64,000 bases of DNA, from contig NZ_AP025226.1 in assembly GCF_020886315.1 (NCBI RefSeq), forward strand, positions 3,011,796-3,075,795, in the 5' to 3' direction. Both the position numbers and the translations under genes were made by a program. Position 1 is the first letter of the stretch; each line of letters begins with the position of its first letter. Below the pieces are notes generated by a model. The model ran no database searches, was not told the origin of the DNA, and saw only the letters and a program-made list of their open reading frames with translations. The DNA is from Saccharolobus caldissimus (GTDB lineage Archaea; Thermoproteota; Thermoprotei_A; Sulfolobales; Sulfolobaceae). Below are positions 56,058 through 64,000 of the stretch, piece by piece.

Positions 56058-58697
56058 ATGAGTAATCTCTCGGATAAGGAAGATAAGGAAAAAATTAATA
56101 AAATTACAGAGGATAATGAAGAATGGGATATTCAAGAGCATGAGGGCGTTAATGAGGTTAAGAAAAAGGAGCCGAATTTGCCACCTCCAGGGAGTCCAAC
56201 TCCTTCTAACCAAATTTCTATATCTTCCGATTCACCTCCTGATCCATCAACAAATAAAAGAACAGAGCTCTCTGACTACGAAATAAAAGTTCTGGAAGCT
56301 TTAATACTGGCAAATTTAGGATCTCGGACTCTTGAAAATATTGAGAAAAATCATGGGATCTCGTTTGTAGCCGGTGATGTAATAAAGGCATTATCGGACT
56401 TAGTAGAATTGGACGTTGAAAAGGTAAGTAGCATTATTAATAATTTATTAAATAAAAATTGTATAAGTCAAACAGGAAGTACAATATTCGGTTTTAGCGT
56501 TAATTGTAACCTTCTAAACGTTAACCTTGGGCTAATAGATGATTATCTTCTAGGGAGAGCGTTTTTGGTTACTGATTTCTCTAAGAACGAAGAAATAAAA
56601 AGGATTATTTTACATCTGATAAAGAAAGTGAATCTCGAGTTTTTACACCATTATATAGACCTTAAATCATTACCCAAATCATTCTTATTCTCTTTATCAT
56701 ACATTTTTGGTTATATTGAAAACTACAAAGATTATAGTTATATTATTAAGGAATTAAATAAAAATCCACCTAAATTCAATACTAGAGTATTATTGCAAGA
56801 CCAATACCTTAAACATCTTATAGGTTTATTATTGAAGGGAAAAGAACTTTTTAAAGATAAAAACGCTAAATTAGCAGATTTTAAGAAAGATATTAGTAGC
56901 TTCCTAAAAAATGTGATTCCGCGTGAGAAATATAAGATGCTTATTGATTCGAATATGATTTTAGATATTAATGGGGTTTTGAACACATTAGCTAATGATG
57001 TTGCTCCTATTAATCTGGAAAAGGACACTTCTATCATGAAACAATGGCTATACGAAGACTGGGACAGATTCATTAATTCATACAGAGCACTAAATAAGAG
57101 TTATCCATACAATATACAAGAATTAATAGAGAAAACTTATCTAATTCCTTTAGTTGAAGGTAATGAAATAGATTTTATATGGAATGAAAATTTCCAGAAT
57201 GCATTAAAAAATGTTATAAGTGAGATAAATACAAAACTAAGTAAAATTATTCAAGGACATGAGCAAGAGGCAGAATATGGTATAGATATAGATTGGAAAA
57301 ACGATATATGTCCGGACTATTATTTGAGAAATTGTAGAAAGATTACTAAAAAATATGTTTTTGTAGTAGAAGCCGAAGATTCTTGGGGCATACCCGCGTT
57401 TGATGATTCGGTTTTGATTAATCATTCATTTATAGTAATCTCGCCTACCAAAGAGTTAGGCTTTAAAAATTTGGTAGAATCTAATTGTCCCAATAGGTCA
57501 AACGGATGTCATAAAATTACATCTAATAAAAACGTCTATTACGGCATTGCTCCAGCCCCGTTATGGATTAAAGAAAGGCTTCACGGCCTCGAAGAGATAA
57601 TAAGACAACAATCTACATCTACTACTCCTGTTGTTACTTCTGCTACAGAATCGCCCCAACAGAGTTTTACTACAGAAGAAAACGTTACAGATGAATTTCT
57701 GGATACTATTGATGAAAATAATGAGTCTGTCCTCTTTTCCTCATCGCTTTTTGAGGGAAACGGATTATATCTAGTGGTTTATCCAGATGATAACTTTTAT
57801 CTCTCATATTCTTTGGCTAAGTTGTGCTCAGAAATTTCCAAACTTAAAACAGGAAAAGGGCATATTACCATAGTCTCAACGGAAAGGGATGAGCTAAGGA
57901 ATACTTCATTAATTAGAGGCGCGTATGCAAGTGACGATGTTATATTGTTAGAAAAGCGAAATTACCCTGATGCATTTCTTGATAGACTCGGAAGAACTAT
58001 CTCAGAAATGTCCGTTTCAGGGAATCATTTCGTTATCATGCCAAAGGAAATATACGACAAACTACCTATCTCGGTTTACGGTAAGCCTAAAAAGGTACTC
58101 ATAGTAAAAGACGGAAAAGATATAGGCATTCTAAGTTATGCTGCAACCGGCTTTGTGGACGATAAACTAATTACGGGAAATTCAGATGCTTTGTTTAGGA
58201 TTAACAGAGGAGAAGAAATGTTATTATCTCATCCGTTTAGAATAATAATGACTAAATATCCTAATAAGATAGCTTATACTGAAAATGAAAGCGAAGATCA
58301 TTTGAGGCTTAAGGTTTTTGCTGTATATCATGGAATTTATAATATGAATCAAAGACCTGAGGAAGTAGTTACGGAAGCTCAGATAAATAACGTCAGGCCT
58401 GATGTAAAAATAAGTAACATCGTAGTAGTAGATGCAAAAGTATACTATGGTTTCGGTCCAGCAATTATATCAAAAATAATAGAAGCTGCAAGTAATTACG
58501 CTAACCTTTTCAATAGCGTTTGGATAGCAATTAAGCCAATTCACTACTTATTATTCGGAAGGACGTTAAAAGTAAGCTTAGTAAATTCCAACCTTGGCGG
58601 GAAAGTGAGAATTGTTATTCCTATTAAAGAAAATAAAAATTATGTCTTAGTAGACTCCAGTGAGTTTGAAGATAGGATAGCTAGGGTGATTCTGTAG
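56058..58697 (+). CDS. Large unknown protein with possible C-terminal PD-(D/E)XK nuclease
   Basis: 879 residues, ATG with AAAGGTGAG upstream. Layout: a disordered Pro/Ser-rich N-terminus (1-75), a helical winged-helix-like section (about 75-160), a long helical region, a Cys-containing section (ICPDYYLRNCRKI ... SNCPNRSNGCHKI, about 415-490), a Ser/Thr linker, a Rossmann-like alpha/beta part (about 575-740) and a C-terminal domain with ESEDHLRLKVFAVYHG, then RPDVKISNIVVVDAKVYYG near 785-803. The RPD...DxK pattern is that of a restriction-type nuclease fold. Forms a two-gene unit with the AbrB-like protein. Defence or toxin effector is inferred; no family recognised. Confidence 0.7.
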   Translation: MSNLSDKEDKEKINKITEDNEEWDIQEHEGVNEVKKKEPNLPPPGSPTPSNQISISSDSPPDPSTNKRTELSDYEIKVLEALILANLGSRTLENIEKNHGISFVAGDVIKALSDLVELDVEKVSSIINNLLNKNCISQTGSTIFGFSVNCNLLNVNLGLIDDYLLGRAFLVTDFSKNEEIKRIILHLIKKVNLEFLHHYIDLKSLPKSFLFSLSYIFGYIENYKDYSYIIKELNKNPPKFNTRVLLQDQYLKHLIGLLLKGKELFKDKNAKLADFKKDISSFLKNVIPREKYKMLIDSNMILDINGVLNTLANDVAPINLEKDTSIMKQWLYEDWDRFINSYRALNKSYPYNIQELIEKTYLIPLVEGNEIDFIWNENFQNALKNVISEINTKLSKIIQGHEQEAEYGIDIDWKNDICPDYYLRNCRKITKKYVFVVEAEDSWGIPAFDDSVLINHSFIVISPTKELGFKNLVESNCPNRSNGCHKITSNKNVYYGIAPAPLWIKERLHGLEEIIRQQSTSTTPVVTSATESPQQSFTTEENVTDEFLDTIDENNESVLFSSSLFEGNGLYLVVYPDDNFYLSYSLAKLCSEISKLKTGKGHITIVSTERDELRNTSLIRGAYASDDVILLEKRNYPDAFLDRLGRTISEMSVSGNHFVIMPKEIYDKLPISVYGKPKKVLIVKDGKDIGILSYAATGFVDDKLITGNSDALFRINRGEEMLLSHPFRIIMTKYPNKIAYTENESEDHLRLKVFAVYHGIYNMNQRPEEVVTEAQINNVRPDVKISNIVVVDAKVYYGFGPAIISKIIEAASNYANLFNSVWIAIKPIHYLLFGRTLKVSLVNSNLGGKVRIVIPIKENKNYVLVDSSEFEDRIARVIL

Positions 58698-58711
58698 CCC
58701 TATATAGGGCT
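58696..58711. terminator. Palindrome at gene end, candidate terminator
   Basis: AGCCCTATATAGGGCT, a perfect 16-base palindrome overlapping the stop codon of the 879-residue gene. It lies between two convergent genes and is followed by a CTTGAATCGC that recalls the IS end sequence. Confidence 0.45.
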
Positions 58712-58794
58712 CTTGAATCGCTATTCACACTCTCGATCTCAATAAAGTCCGCTTTCCTCAAGATTCTCTTGGTTCTAAAGATCCAATTTCCCCC

Positions 58795-59610
58795 TTAGCC
58801 ATCTTTTAACTGAGTAGCGTTCCTATTCTTATTTAACCTCTTCAAAGCCTTTATTAAACGATCTTCCCCTACCTCTTCAGCAACCTCCCAGATTATCCTA
58901 AAGATCTCTATCCTCTTATTAACAGATTCCTTGTACTTCAAGAAGGCTTTGGGAGTAAGCGGACCCATGACTGGCTTATTACCTTCACACCTCAAATATA
59001 TGGAGTCCATCTCGCTAGTTAAAGGCGAGACATAAGGATTAACTTTAGATATGGCATCTATTAAAAACGTGGTTAAGAGTCCTAAATCCCATTTACCAGC
59101 CTTTTCCTTTGAGAAGCCTACTAAGTTAAGCAATAAATAACCGCCCGTATCCTTTCCTATGCCTATCATAGCGTAACCCGGGCTCTCATGTCTAGGCTCA
59201 TAAACACCGGTAGAGTCGAAAACGTAAAGCTTGGGCTCACACTCTGCAGTTATCGCACCCAATATTAAGCTAACGTCAGATTCGACACCACTACTCCTAA
59301 GGTTGTAAAATCTCTTAGCTAAAATGTCTTGAACTTCATCTATTAGCGTATCGAATTCAGCCGAGTTAGGCAACCTCTGCTCCCTTTTAATGAACCCCCC
59401 TAAGATTGAGTCGATTAGGGAATAAGACTGCTTAACTAAAGAAGCAGAACCGGAACCGCCAACCACTGCCAAGTCGTATTCAGTTGAATTCAAGACCCTG
59501 AATATTAAGTGCAACTTCCTCTCTTCGGTAGCTATAACACCGGAAGTAGACCTACTGTCTGAGGCAATTAAAATACCGTTACCCCAAACCAAACCTATAA
59601 TAAAAGTCAT
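58795..59610 (-). CDS. Proteasome-beta-like Ntn hydrolase
   Basis: 271 residues. Begins MTFIIGLVWGNGILIASDSR followed by STSG, the pattern of a proteasome beta subunit: Thr2 would become the N-terminal nucleophile after Met removal, Asp18 fits the conserved Asp17, and Lys32 in EERKLHLI may be the catalytic Lys. VVGGSGSASLVKQSY matches the usual GG(S)G-type segment. There is no propeptide, and the C-terminal half is longer than in housekeeping subunits. It stands alone, away from core proteasome genes. A strong TATA-like TATATTATAA lies upstream near 59,640. Codon use is more GC-rich than neighbours, a sign of separate origin. Confidence 0.72.
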   Translation of the reverse strand: MTFIIGLVWGNGILIASDSRSTSGVIATEERKLHLIFRVLNSTEYDLAVVGGSGSASLVKQSYSLIDSILGGFIKREQRLPNSAEFDTLIDEVQDILAKRFYNLRSSGVESDVSLILGAITAECEPKLYVFDSTGVYEPRHESPGYAMIGIGKDTGGYLLLNLVGFSKEKAGKWDLGLLTTFLIDAISKVNPYVSPLTSEMDSIYLRCEGNKPVMGPLTPKAFLKYKESVNKRIEIFRIIWEVAEEVGEDRLIKALKRLNKNRNATQLKDG

Positions 59611-59771
59611 ACAACCACATACTTACTATACATCTTTATAATATAAAATATAATTTATCTTGACTCTCTATTGGACATTTTCATACTATTTTTAGTATTT
59701 TTTGTAAAAAGGTTTTTAATTTACACTATTAAGAAAGTGAAGATTGGCACGTACTTATGAATGGTTTAAAC

Positions 59772-60770
59772 GGGCGATTCACGGCTCCATTGCGAATTGT
59801 AATATTCTCTATGAATTAGAATAATTCAATGAAAAAATTATTGTGTATATTTCTAATAAAGTGAGAAGAATAAGGAATAATATAATATTATTACAATAAT
59901 GAGAAAACAAGTTGATAGGTTATAGTTATTAGCTATGATCCGAGCGCTCTGAAGTATCCTCCAGGGAGAGTGAAACTTGCCGAACTTTCCAAGAGAATTG
60001 AAAGACTCAAACAAGTTGTTGGATTTGAGCCACTTCCAGAACTCCTTGGGAGCTGAGAGGTAGCCCAAGAGCCTCGGACAAGCCTCGCGCTTAATCTCTC
60101 AGCTCTCTACAGATGAGATTATAGCATTCAAGGCCTCCCTCTCCTCCTTAGTTGCGTTACGCTTCAAGTGAACCAAACAGTTCTGCCTCCATACTTGAAG
60201 ACCAGCCAAGGAAATCGCCTTATCCAATGCCTTAGTTCAGCTAGCTACTATAAGAATGAAACTATGCTTCTTCCATACCTCAACCAAGAGCCTCCAGTAC
60301 CCTGTAGCATCTTCCTCCCTGCTCAAGATAATCTCAAGAACAGCCCTCTTACCTTCCTCTGTCACGCCAATAGCCGAGAGGAGGACTCCCCTTCTCTCTT
60401 TGAGCTTCACGTACTTCCCGTCAACTATTACATGCTTGAAATCACCACTCGCTTGGGTCTCGGGCGTCTAAAGCTTGGCGTTTAACTTATCTCCTAGCAC
60501 GGAATAGAGGATTATTAGAGTCTTGAATATTTTCTTCTCTTCCCTTAGTAGTCTTTTCTCTACTTGGGTTTTTATCCTTTCCTTATTCCCTTACAGTATA
60601 GGTAGTTTAATTGAGATTCACTCTAGTTTGTAAATGGCTTCTCTTCCTTCTAGCATGATCTTGAATTCTTTGAGGAATCTGTACTTTGCGTAACCTTTCC
60701 TTCTTATCTCCTTTTTCCTTGCGTACTTTGGGCTAGTTCTTTAAGCTTCTTCTAGGGTTATTCTCCTCCT
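59772..60770 (-). pseudogene. IS256-family (mutator-type) transposase, decayed
   Basis: Left end at 59,772 is GGGCGATTC plus CCATTGCGAATTGTAATATT. The minus strand then encodes, with several stops and frameshifts, recognisable blocks: HVIVDGKYVKLKERRGVLLS, AIGVTEEGKRAVLEIILSRE, SLAGLQVWRQNCLVHLKRN and ending near KEFWKWLKSNNLFESF. The DxxY-plus, 'G.T.EG.R' and QxCLVHxxRN patterns are those of IS256/mutator transposases (ISC1332-like in Sulfolobus, by recall). No matching right end, so it was cut by a later event near 60,780. Inactive. Confidence 0.7.
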
Positions 60771-61063
60771 CCTACGGGGAATTCACGCAAAACTAGAGAA
60801 CGAATAAAAACCAAGTATTACAAGAGTAAAATAAATAAGCAAATAAGGGGAAAATTAACACAAGCTCAAAAACTCTGAGGGGATCAAACCCCGTGTAGGA
60901 GGTTGTAACCAAATACTCTAAGGGCCAAAACACTTAATACTATACAAAGAAAACAAGGTACTATGACCACAAGAAATATATAGGGGCACATGATTGACAC
61001 CCGTAAATTCTCGATTCCCTTAGCTCTATTAGAGGCGAAGCATGTGGTGTCTTCTATTGCCCT

Positions 61064-61260
61064 ATAATGTATGTGTGTAGGAATGCTAGGAATTCGTTGA
61101 ACTCCTTTGGAGCTTTATACTTTGTCCTAGCGTTCCTATTCTCCTCTGCTAGTAAATCCCACTAATGTTCAAAGACGTAGAAGGGGAACATCAACTTATA
61201 TCTAGTTATGACGTTCTCGTCGTACTTGTGCAAATCCCTCTTGTACTTACCCTTTCCCAT
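61064..61260 (-). pseudogene. Insertion sequence transposase fragment (IS5/ISC1234-like N-terminus)
   Basis: From ATG 61,260 reads MGKGKYKRDLHKYDENVITR, then YKLMFPFYVFEH, an in-frame TAG, WDLLAEENRNARTKYKAPKE, FNEFLAFLHTYIIGQ and a second stop. It looks like the first 65 residues of a Sulfolobus IS5-type transposase (ISC1234-like, from memory). The rest of the element is missing. Confidence 0.6.
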
Positions 61261-61431
61261 GGGTAATACTTAACGAAATAATCTATAAACTTTTTGTACA
61301 ATTCTGAAGCAACCCACAAAGCACTAAGGAGTAAAGCATTGAAAAAGTAGTGAGTGAAAGTTTAGGTCCAGGGTGCTTTTATGTTCTTATTCGTTTAAAA
61401 AGCCTCCTCTTCTCTCTTTATAAAAAATTTC

Positions 61432-62415
61432 CTAAGAATTATTCGATTTCTCTTTTTCCGTCTCTTTTTGTAGTTCCTTTCTTGCTTCACTCTCAACTTC
61501 TGCCATAAATTCATCTAATTCATCAGCTTTTACCAACTCCTTATTAACTTCTGCTATACTTTTCATAAATTCTATCATTTCATTTTGGTGGTCTCTAACT
61601 TCTTCCAAATACTTTTCATCTATTTCCTCCCTCCCTACTATATAATCAGCAGTTTCAGCAGCCCTAGCTAAATAGGCTGTGTATAGCAAACTATCGAAAA
61701 GTTCCTGAAAACCTAGATCTAGCATTGTTATTACTTGATCGATTAAATATGGCTTTTCTTTGTAGAAGTTTAATAATTGCTTGCTTTCATTTGGCAAGTT
61801 TTTGCAAATCTCGTCTTCCGTGCGTTCTTCTATACATTTTTCAATTATATCAAGTAGTTGTTTGTATACATCTTTAAATTGGGCTGCGGCTGTAATTTTC
61901 TTTCTTAATTCCAGAAGTTCCTTATAGGCCCTTTGGTTAGCTGGCTTCCTTAAATAATTTACTAGACTATCATAAGTTTCTGCTAGTTGTTTTTCTCCGA
62001 TTTGTCTTAAGAGTTTCGCAGTTACTGCTAAGAGACTTGGAATTTGGGATTTCCCTATAGGATCGTGACCTAATTTTTCGATAATCTTCCCAGCGTTTAA
62101 AGCTTGTCTTACTAAGATATTCAATGAATTAATAATTTTCTGAAAATGTCTCGGTGCCTTAACATACCCCTTCTTTACTACGGATATTAAAAGGGCCGGA
62201 TAAATTATTAGTGTACCATATGTTGCAAGAAAGGCCTTACTTAAGGTTTCGAAAGATCTCGCAATATTAAAAATCTTTTGCTCCTCTAGAGACTTTATGT
62301 CTGAATACGGTTTTTCTCCTTTCTGAATTCTTTCATATATAGCTAATGCGGCATCGAAAAAGCTTAAGGAGTTTAAGAGGAAGTTAACAAAAGTCGATTT
62401 CCTCTTCTTTTTCAT
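61432..62415 (-). CDS. Helical hypothetical protein paired with Panacea-like partner
   Basis: 327 residues, almost entirely helical. Contains IARSFETLSKAFLATYGTLI near 51-70, which resembles a HEPN-type helix, and a hydrophobic stretch ATYGTLIIYPALLISVV that could enter the membrane; no R-X4-6-H RNase motif is seen. C-terminal part is acidic coiled coil with a Lys/Glu tail. Its ATG overlaps the partner stop by 4 bases (ATGA), so the two are translationally coupled in the order expected for antitoxin then toxin. Function unknown. Confidence 0.6.
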   Translation of the reverse strand: MKKKRKSTFVNFLLNSLSFFDAALAIYERIQKGEKPYSDIKSLEEQKIFNIARSFETLSKAFLATYGTLIIYPALLISVVKKGYVKAPRHFQKIINSLNILVRQALNAGKIIEKLGHDPIGKSQIPSLLAVTAKLLRQIGEKQLAETYDSLVNYLRKPANQRAYKELLELRKKITAAAQFKDVYKQLLDIIEKCIEERTEDEICKNLPNESKQLLNFYKEKPYLIDQVITMLDLGFQELFDSLLYTAYLARAAETADYIVGREEIDEKYLEEVRDHQNEMIEFMKSIAEVNKELVKADELDEFMAEVESEARKELQKETEKEKSNNS

Positions 62416-62873
62416 TCTTGTAACCTACTTAAAACTTTGTCTCTAATTATGGAATATTTCGCGTATTCTGGGTATTTCTTGTAGACGTAGTTTAGAATCT
62501 CAGTCCTACTCTTCTTAACCCATTCTCTGAAAAACATCTCAATCTCCTTTTCCTCTTCCTCAGGCTTTAACTCACTCTTTAAAACGTAAGCTCTTTTATA
62601 CCCTATTACTTCTCCGCTCAACGGATCTCTTACTTCCTCCTCTTCAACGTCAACCTCTCCTAGTTCTATTAGCTTATCAATATAATCTTGTAGTTTTGAT
62701 GAATAAGGACCGAATAACCAAGGCTTAAAATCCAGTCCTAACTGGATCCCTTTCTCTTTCTCAAGTAAAAAGAAAATCTTCTGCAATTTAGTTGCGGTAA
62801 CCTCTGCATTCTCCTCCTTAGCAGTGTAAAGTAGTAATTTAATTAAGAGATAAATTCTGTCCTCAATTAGCAT
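62412..62873 (-). CDS. Panacea/SocA-like (DUF4065-type) domain protein
   Basis: 153 residues from ATG 62,873 (MLIEDRIYLLIKLLLYTAKE); a longer start at 62,909 is possible. Key features are TKLQKIFFLLEKEKGIQLGL, the aromatic KPWLFGPYSSKLQDY (xFGPx/YGPx) and NYVYKKYPEYAKYSIIRDK. These match, block for block, the extra C-terminal domain of HsdS in this window. Panacea domains occur as antitoxins beside varied toxins; upstream position and 4-base overlap with the helical gene fit. Family call is by pattern. Confidence 0.68.
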   Translation of the reverse strand: MLIEDRIYLLIKLLLYTAKEENAEVTATKLQKIFFLLEKEKGIQLGLDFKPWLFGPYSSKLQDYIDKLIELGEVDVEEEEVRDPLSGEVIGYKRAYVLKSELKPEEEEKEIEMFFREWVKKSRTEILNYVYKKYPEYAKYSIIRDKVLSRLQE

Positions 62874-62959
62874 AATAAGTGACCCTATATTAAAATACAC
62901 GGAGGGCATAAAAAATTTAGATAGAGAATTTAGGGAACATTCCTTTAAATTTACTATTC

Positions 62960-62991
62960 AAAAAGTATCAACTCAGTGAAATAAATCCCTA
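62960..62991. repeat. 32-base direct repeat, copy 2
   Basis: Same sequence as at 55,292 with one C to T change; sits 50-90 bases upstream of the Panacea-like gene start. Both copies follow a TTTACT. Confidence 0.75.
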
Positions 62992-63349
62992 TATTATATT
63001 TAATAAAAAAGTAAAAGGGCATAAACCCAAGTACCGAACTGTGCTGTACTTTACAGTATCTTGTCCTAGTAGTTCCTTATACTACATTATTATATATTAT
63101 TAGATATAGTTACTTTTACAGTATACTATACACGTGCAAGTTTTTGCCTATTTCTGTTCACGTCGTTAGTTTTGTAAATTTCAATAAATTAGTCTCTCCA
63201 TAGGAAACGTTATTTTAGTAAAAGTATCTGTTCATGTATGTAAAAATTGTAATATCTTTCTGTTCACGCCCTTTAGAATTTCATGTAGTTAATTAAAATA
63301 AAAGGAAAATCGCCTTGAGCTATAATCTATTTTTACAATTTTGTACCAG

Positions 63350-63365
63350 TAAACTGGGGAGTTTA
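63350..63365. repeat. Recombination-type motif copy near right edge (1)
   Basis: TAAACTGGGGAGTTTA, perfect. With the copy 58 bases on, it brackets the boundary between the Panacea pair and the next gene. Confidence 0.85.
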
Positions 63366-63407
63366 TTGTAAATAATTTGTAGCAAAATAGAAGAAGAAAA
63401 TTGAAAT

Positions 63408-63423
63408 TAAACTGGGGTGTTAA
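63408..63423. repeat. Recombination-type motif copy near right edge (2)
   Basis: TAAACTGGGGTGTTAA, followed by CG; left arm perfect, right arm with two changes, same GGGG spacer. Confidence 0.65.
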
Positions 63424-63490
63424 CGTAGTTTAGAATTTTTATTACAATCAGGAGAAAAAAGGTCGATAGCGTTAGGAGTTTATCTTTGCG

Positions 63491-64000
63491 TTATTGTTGA
63501 TTAGGGTACTTAGGTTTGTACGCCCAAGCTTCTAAAATTTGCCCTGAAATCTCAAATCCCAACCCCTCAATTATTTTCTTTAAGAAGAGAAATATCTTAT
63601 CAAATTTAAAAGTAAATTTAGTAGCTTCTACTAACTTTTGTAATCTGTACAAAAGCTTAGAGTAAATCCAGTTTAAAAGATCCTCCAGGGAATTAAAGAA
63701 CTCTACTTTGTGCTTCTTTAATATATCCTTTGCCCCTGGAGTAAATGCATAAGCTGCTATTGCAGGATAGACATGATATCCCTTTTCCCTGAGCTTCTTT
63801 ACTACGCTGTATATTTGATTAAGTTTCCAAGGTAGTTGTGCGGGAACGATGGGCTTTGAAGTCTGAAAAGAAAAGTAGATTACGAAAGCAGTCTTCCTCT
63901 GATTTTTGTTTTTATCCTCTGTCCAAGGATCCTCCAGCTTAATTATTAATATTCTGTTTCCGTATCCGTCTTCCGTTATCTCTACACTACCATTTTCATC
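63491..64000 (-). CDS. Hypothetical protein, N-terminus outside window
   Basis: At least 170 residues of C-terminal sequence, open to the window edge. Visible: EDGYGNRILIIKLEDPWTED near the edge, AFVIYFSFQTSKPIVPAQLP, VKKLREKGYHVYPAIAAYAF and KDILKKHKVEFFNSLEDLLN. Alternating strands and helices suggest a nucleotide- or nuclease-like alpha/beta fold, but I do not recognise it. Stop is TAA at 63,491. Confidence 0.65.
   Translation of the reverse strand, partial: DENGSVEITEDGYGNRILIIKLEDPWTEDKNKNQRKTAFVIYFSFQTSKPIVPAQLPWKLNQIYSVVKKLREKGYHVYPAIAAYAFTPGAKDILKKHKVEFFNSLEDLLNWIYSKLLYRLQKLVEATKFTFKFDKIFLFLKKIIEGLGFEISGQILEAWAYKPKYPNQQ

Larger units (their letters stand above)
62910..63490. other. 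AT-rich non-coding region with motif copies
   Basis: 580 bases with no supported gene. It contains copy 2 of the 32-base repeat (62,960), a palindromic-looking TTTACAGTATACTATAC near 63,114, two TTTCTGTTCACG repeats (63,155 and 63,257) and two motif copies (63,350, 63,408). The left part must hold the promoter of the Panacea-like gene. Confidence 0.45.

Noticed and set aside
60168..60485. Plus-strand 105-codon frame
   Set aside because: Antisense to recognisable IS256-type transposase blocks on the minus strand.

Overview
The window is an AT-rich thermoacidophilic crenarchaeal (Sulfolobales, Saccharolobus/Sulfolobus-like) chromosome segment whose right two thirds are foreign. The evidence is the archaeal ribosomal/RNA polymerase operon, DnaG next to a PolB3-type polymerase, Pelota, very high AGA/AGG and ATA codon use, and an accessory region carrying the hallmark genes of Sulfolobus conjugative plasmids.

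Region 1 (1-22,275) is conserved core chromosome. A long minus-strand block runs S13-S4-S11-rpoD-L18e-L13-S9-rpoN-S2, continues into MEMO, a hypothetical protein, isopentenyl phosphate kinase, type 2 IPP isomerase and GGPP synthase, and ends with a lipid-linked sugar-1-phosphate transferase cut by the window start. Thus translation, transcription and isoprenoid lipid synthesis sit together. To its right lie an AIR-synthase-like gene, TyrRS, DnaG, a family B polymerase, a RimI-like acetyltransferase, Pelota, a radical SAM protein, a nucleotidyltransferase, a site-2 protease and LysRS.

Region 2 (22,384-64,000) looks like an integrated conjugative plasmid, entered through a tRNA 3' half (22,384-22,421) that has no 5' half beside it. 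No integrase is visible, so the intact tRNA and the integrase are expected beyond the right edge. The left arm (22.5-30 kb) holds a winged-helix repressor with twin palindromic operators, a 1377-residue double P-loop protein, a Cas4-like nuclease, a MITE and a broken RelE-type toxin. The transfer section (31.2-45.3 kb) holds a pilin-like protein, a VirB6-like protein with N-terminal pilin-like hairpins, a PrgI/VirB3-like membrane protein, a VirB4/TrbE-like ATPase with a ribbon-helix-helix partner, and a TraG/VirD4-like ATPase. Several of these share one promoter box. A 1.2 kb pyrimidine-rich non-coding stretch with tandem repeats (45.7-46.9 kb) is the best origin candidate.

The rest (46.9-64 kb) is defence-like cargo: a complete type I restriction system, an adenine methylase, an EVE-like protein, small unknown genes, an AbrB-like gene with a large possible nuclease, a proteasome-beta-like Ntn hydrolase, decayed insertion sequences, and a Panacea-like plus helical-protein pair.

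The most striking non-genic signal is the interrupted palindrome TAAACT-NNNN-AGTTTA. At least twelve copies occur, all within the element from its left end to near the right end of the window, and many overlap stop codons or bracket whole modules (the restriction cassette, the surface-protein gene). It probably is the recombination motif reported for Sulfolobus conjugative plasmids. Here its placement suggests a cassette-exchange system, and it resembles the shared transfer-gene promoter box. A second highlight is that the C-terminal domain of HsdS is homologous to the stand-alone Panacea-like protein at 62.4-62.9 kb.
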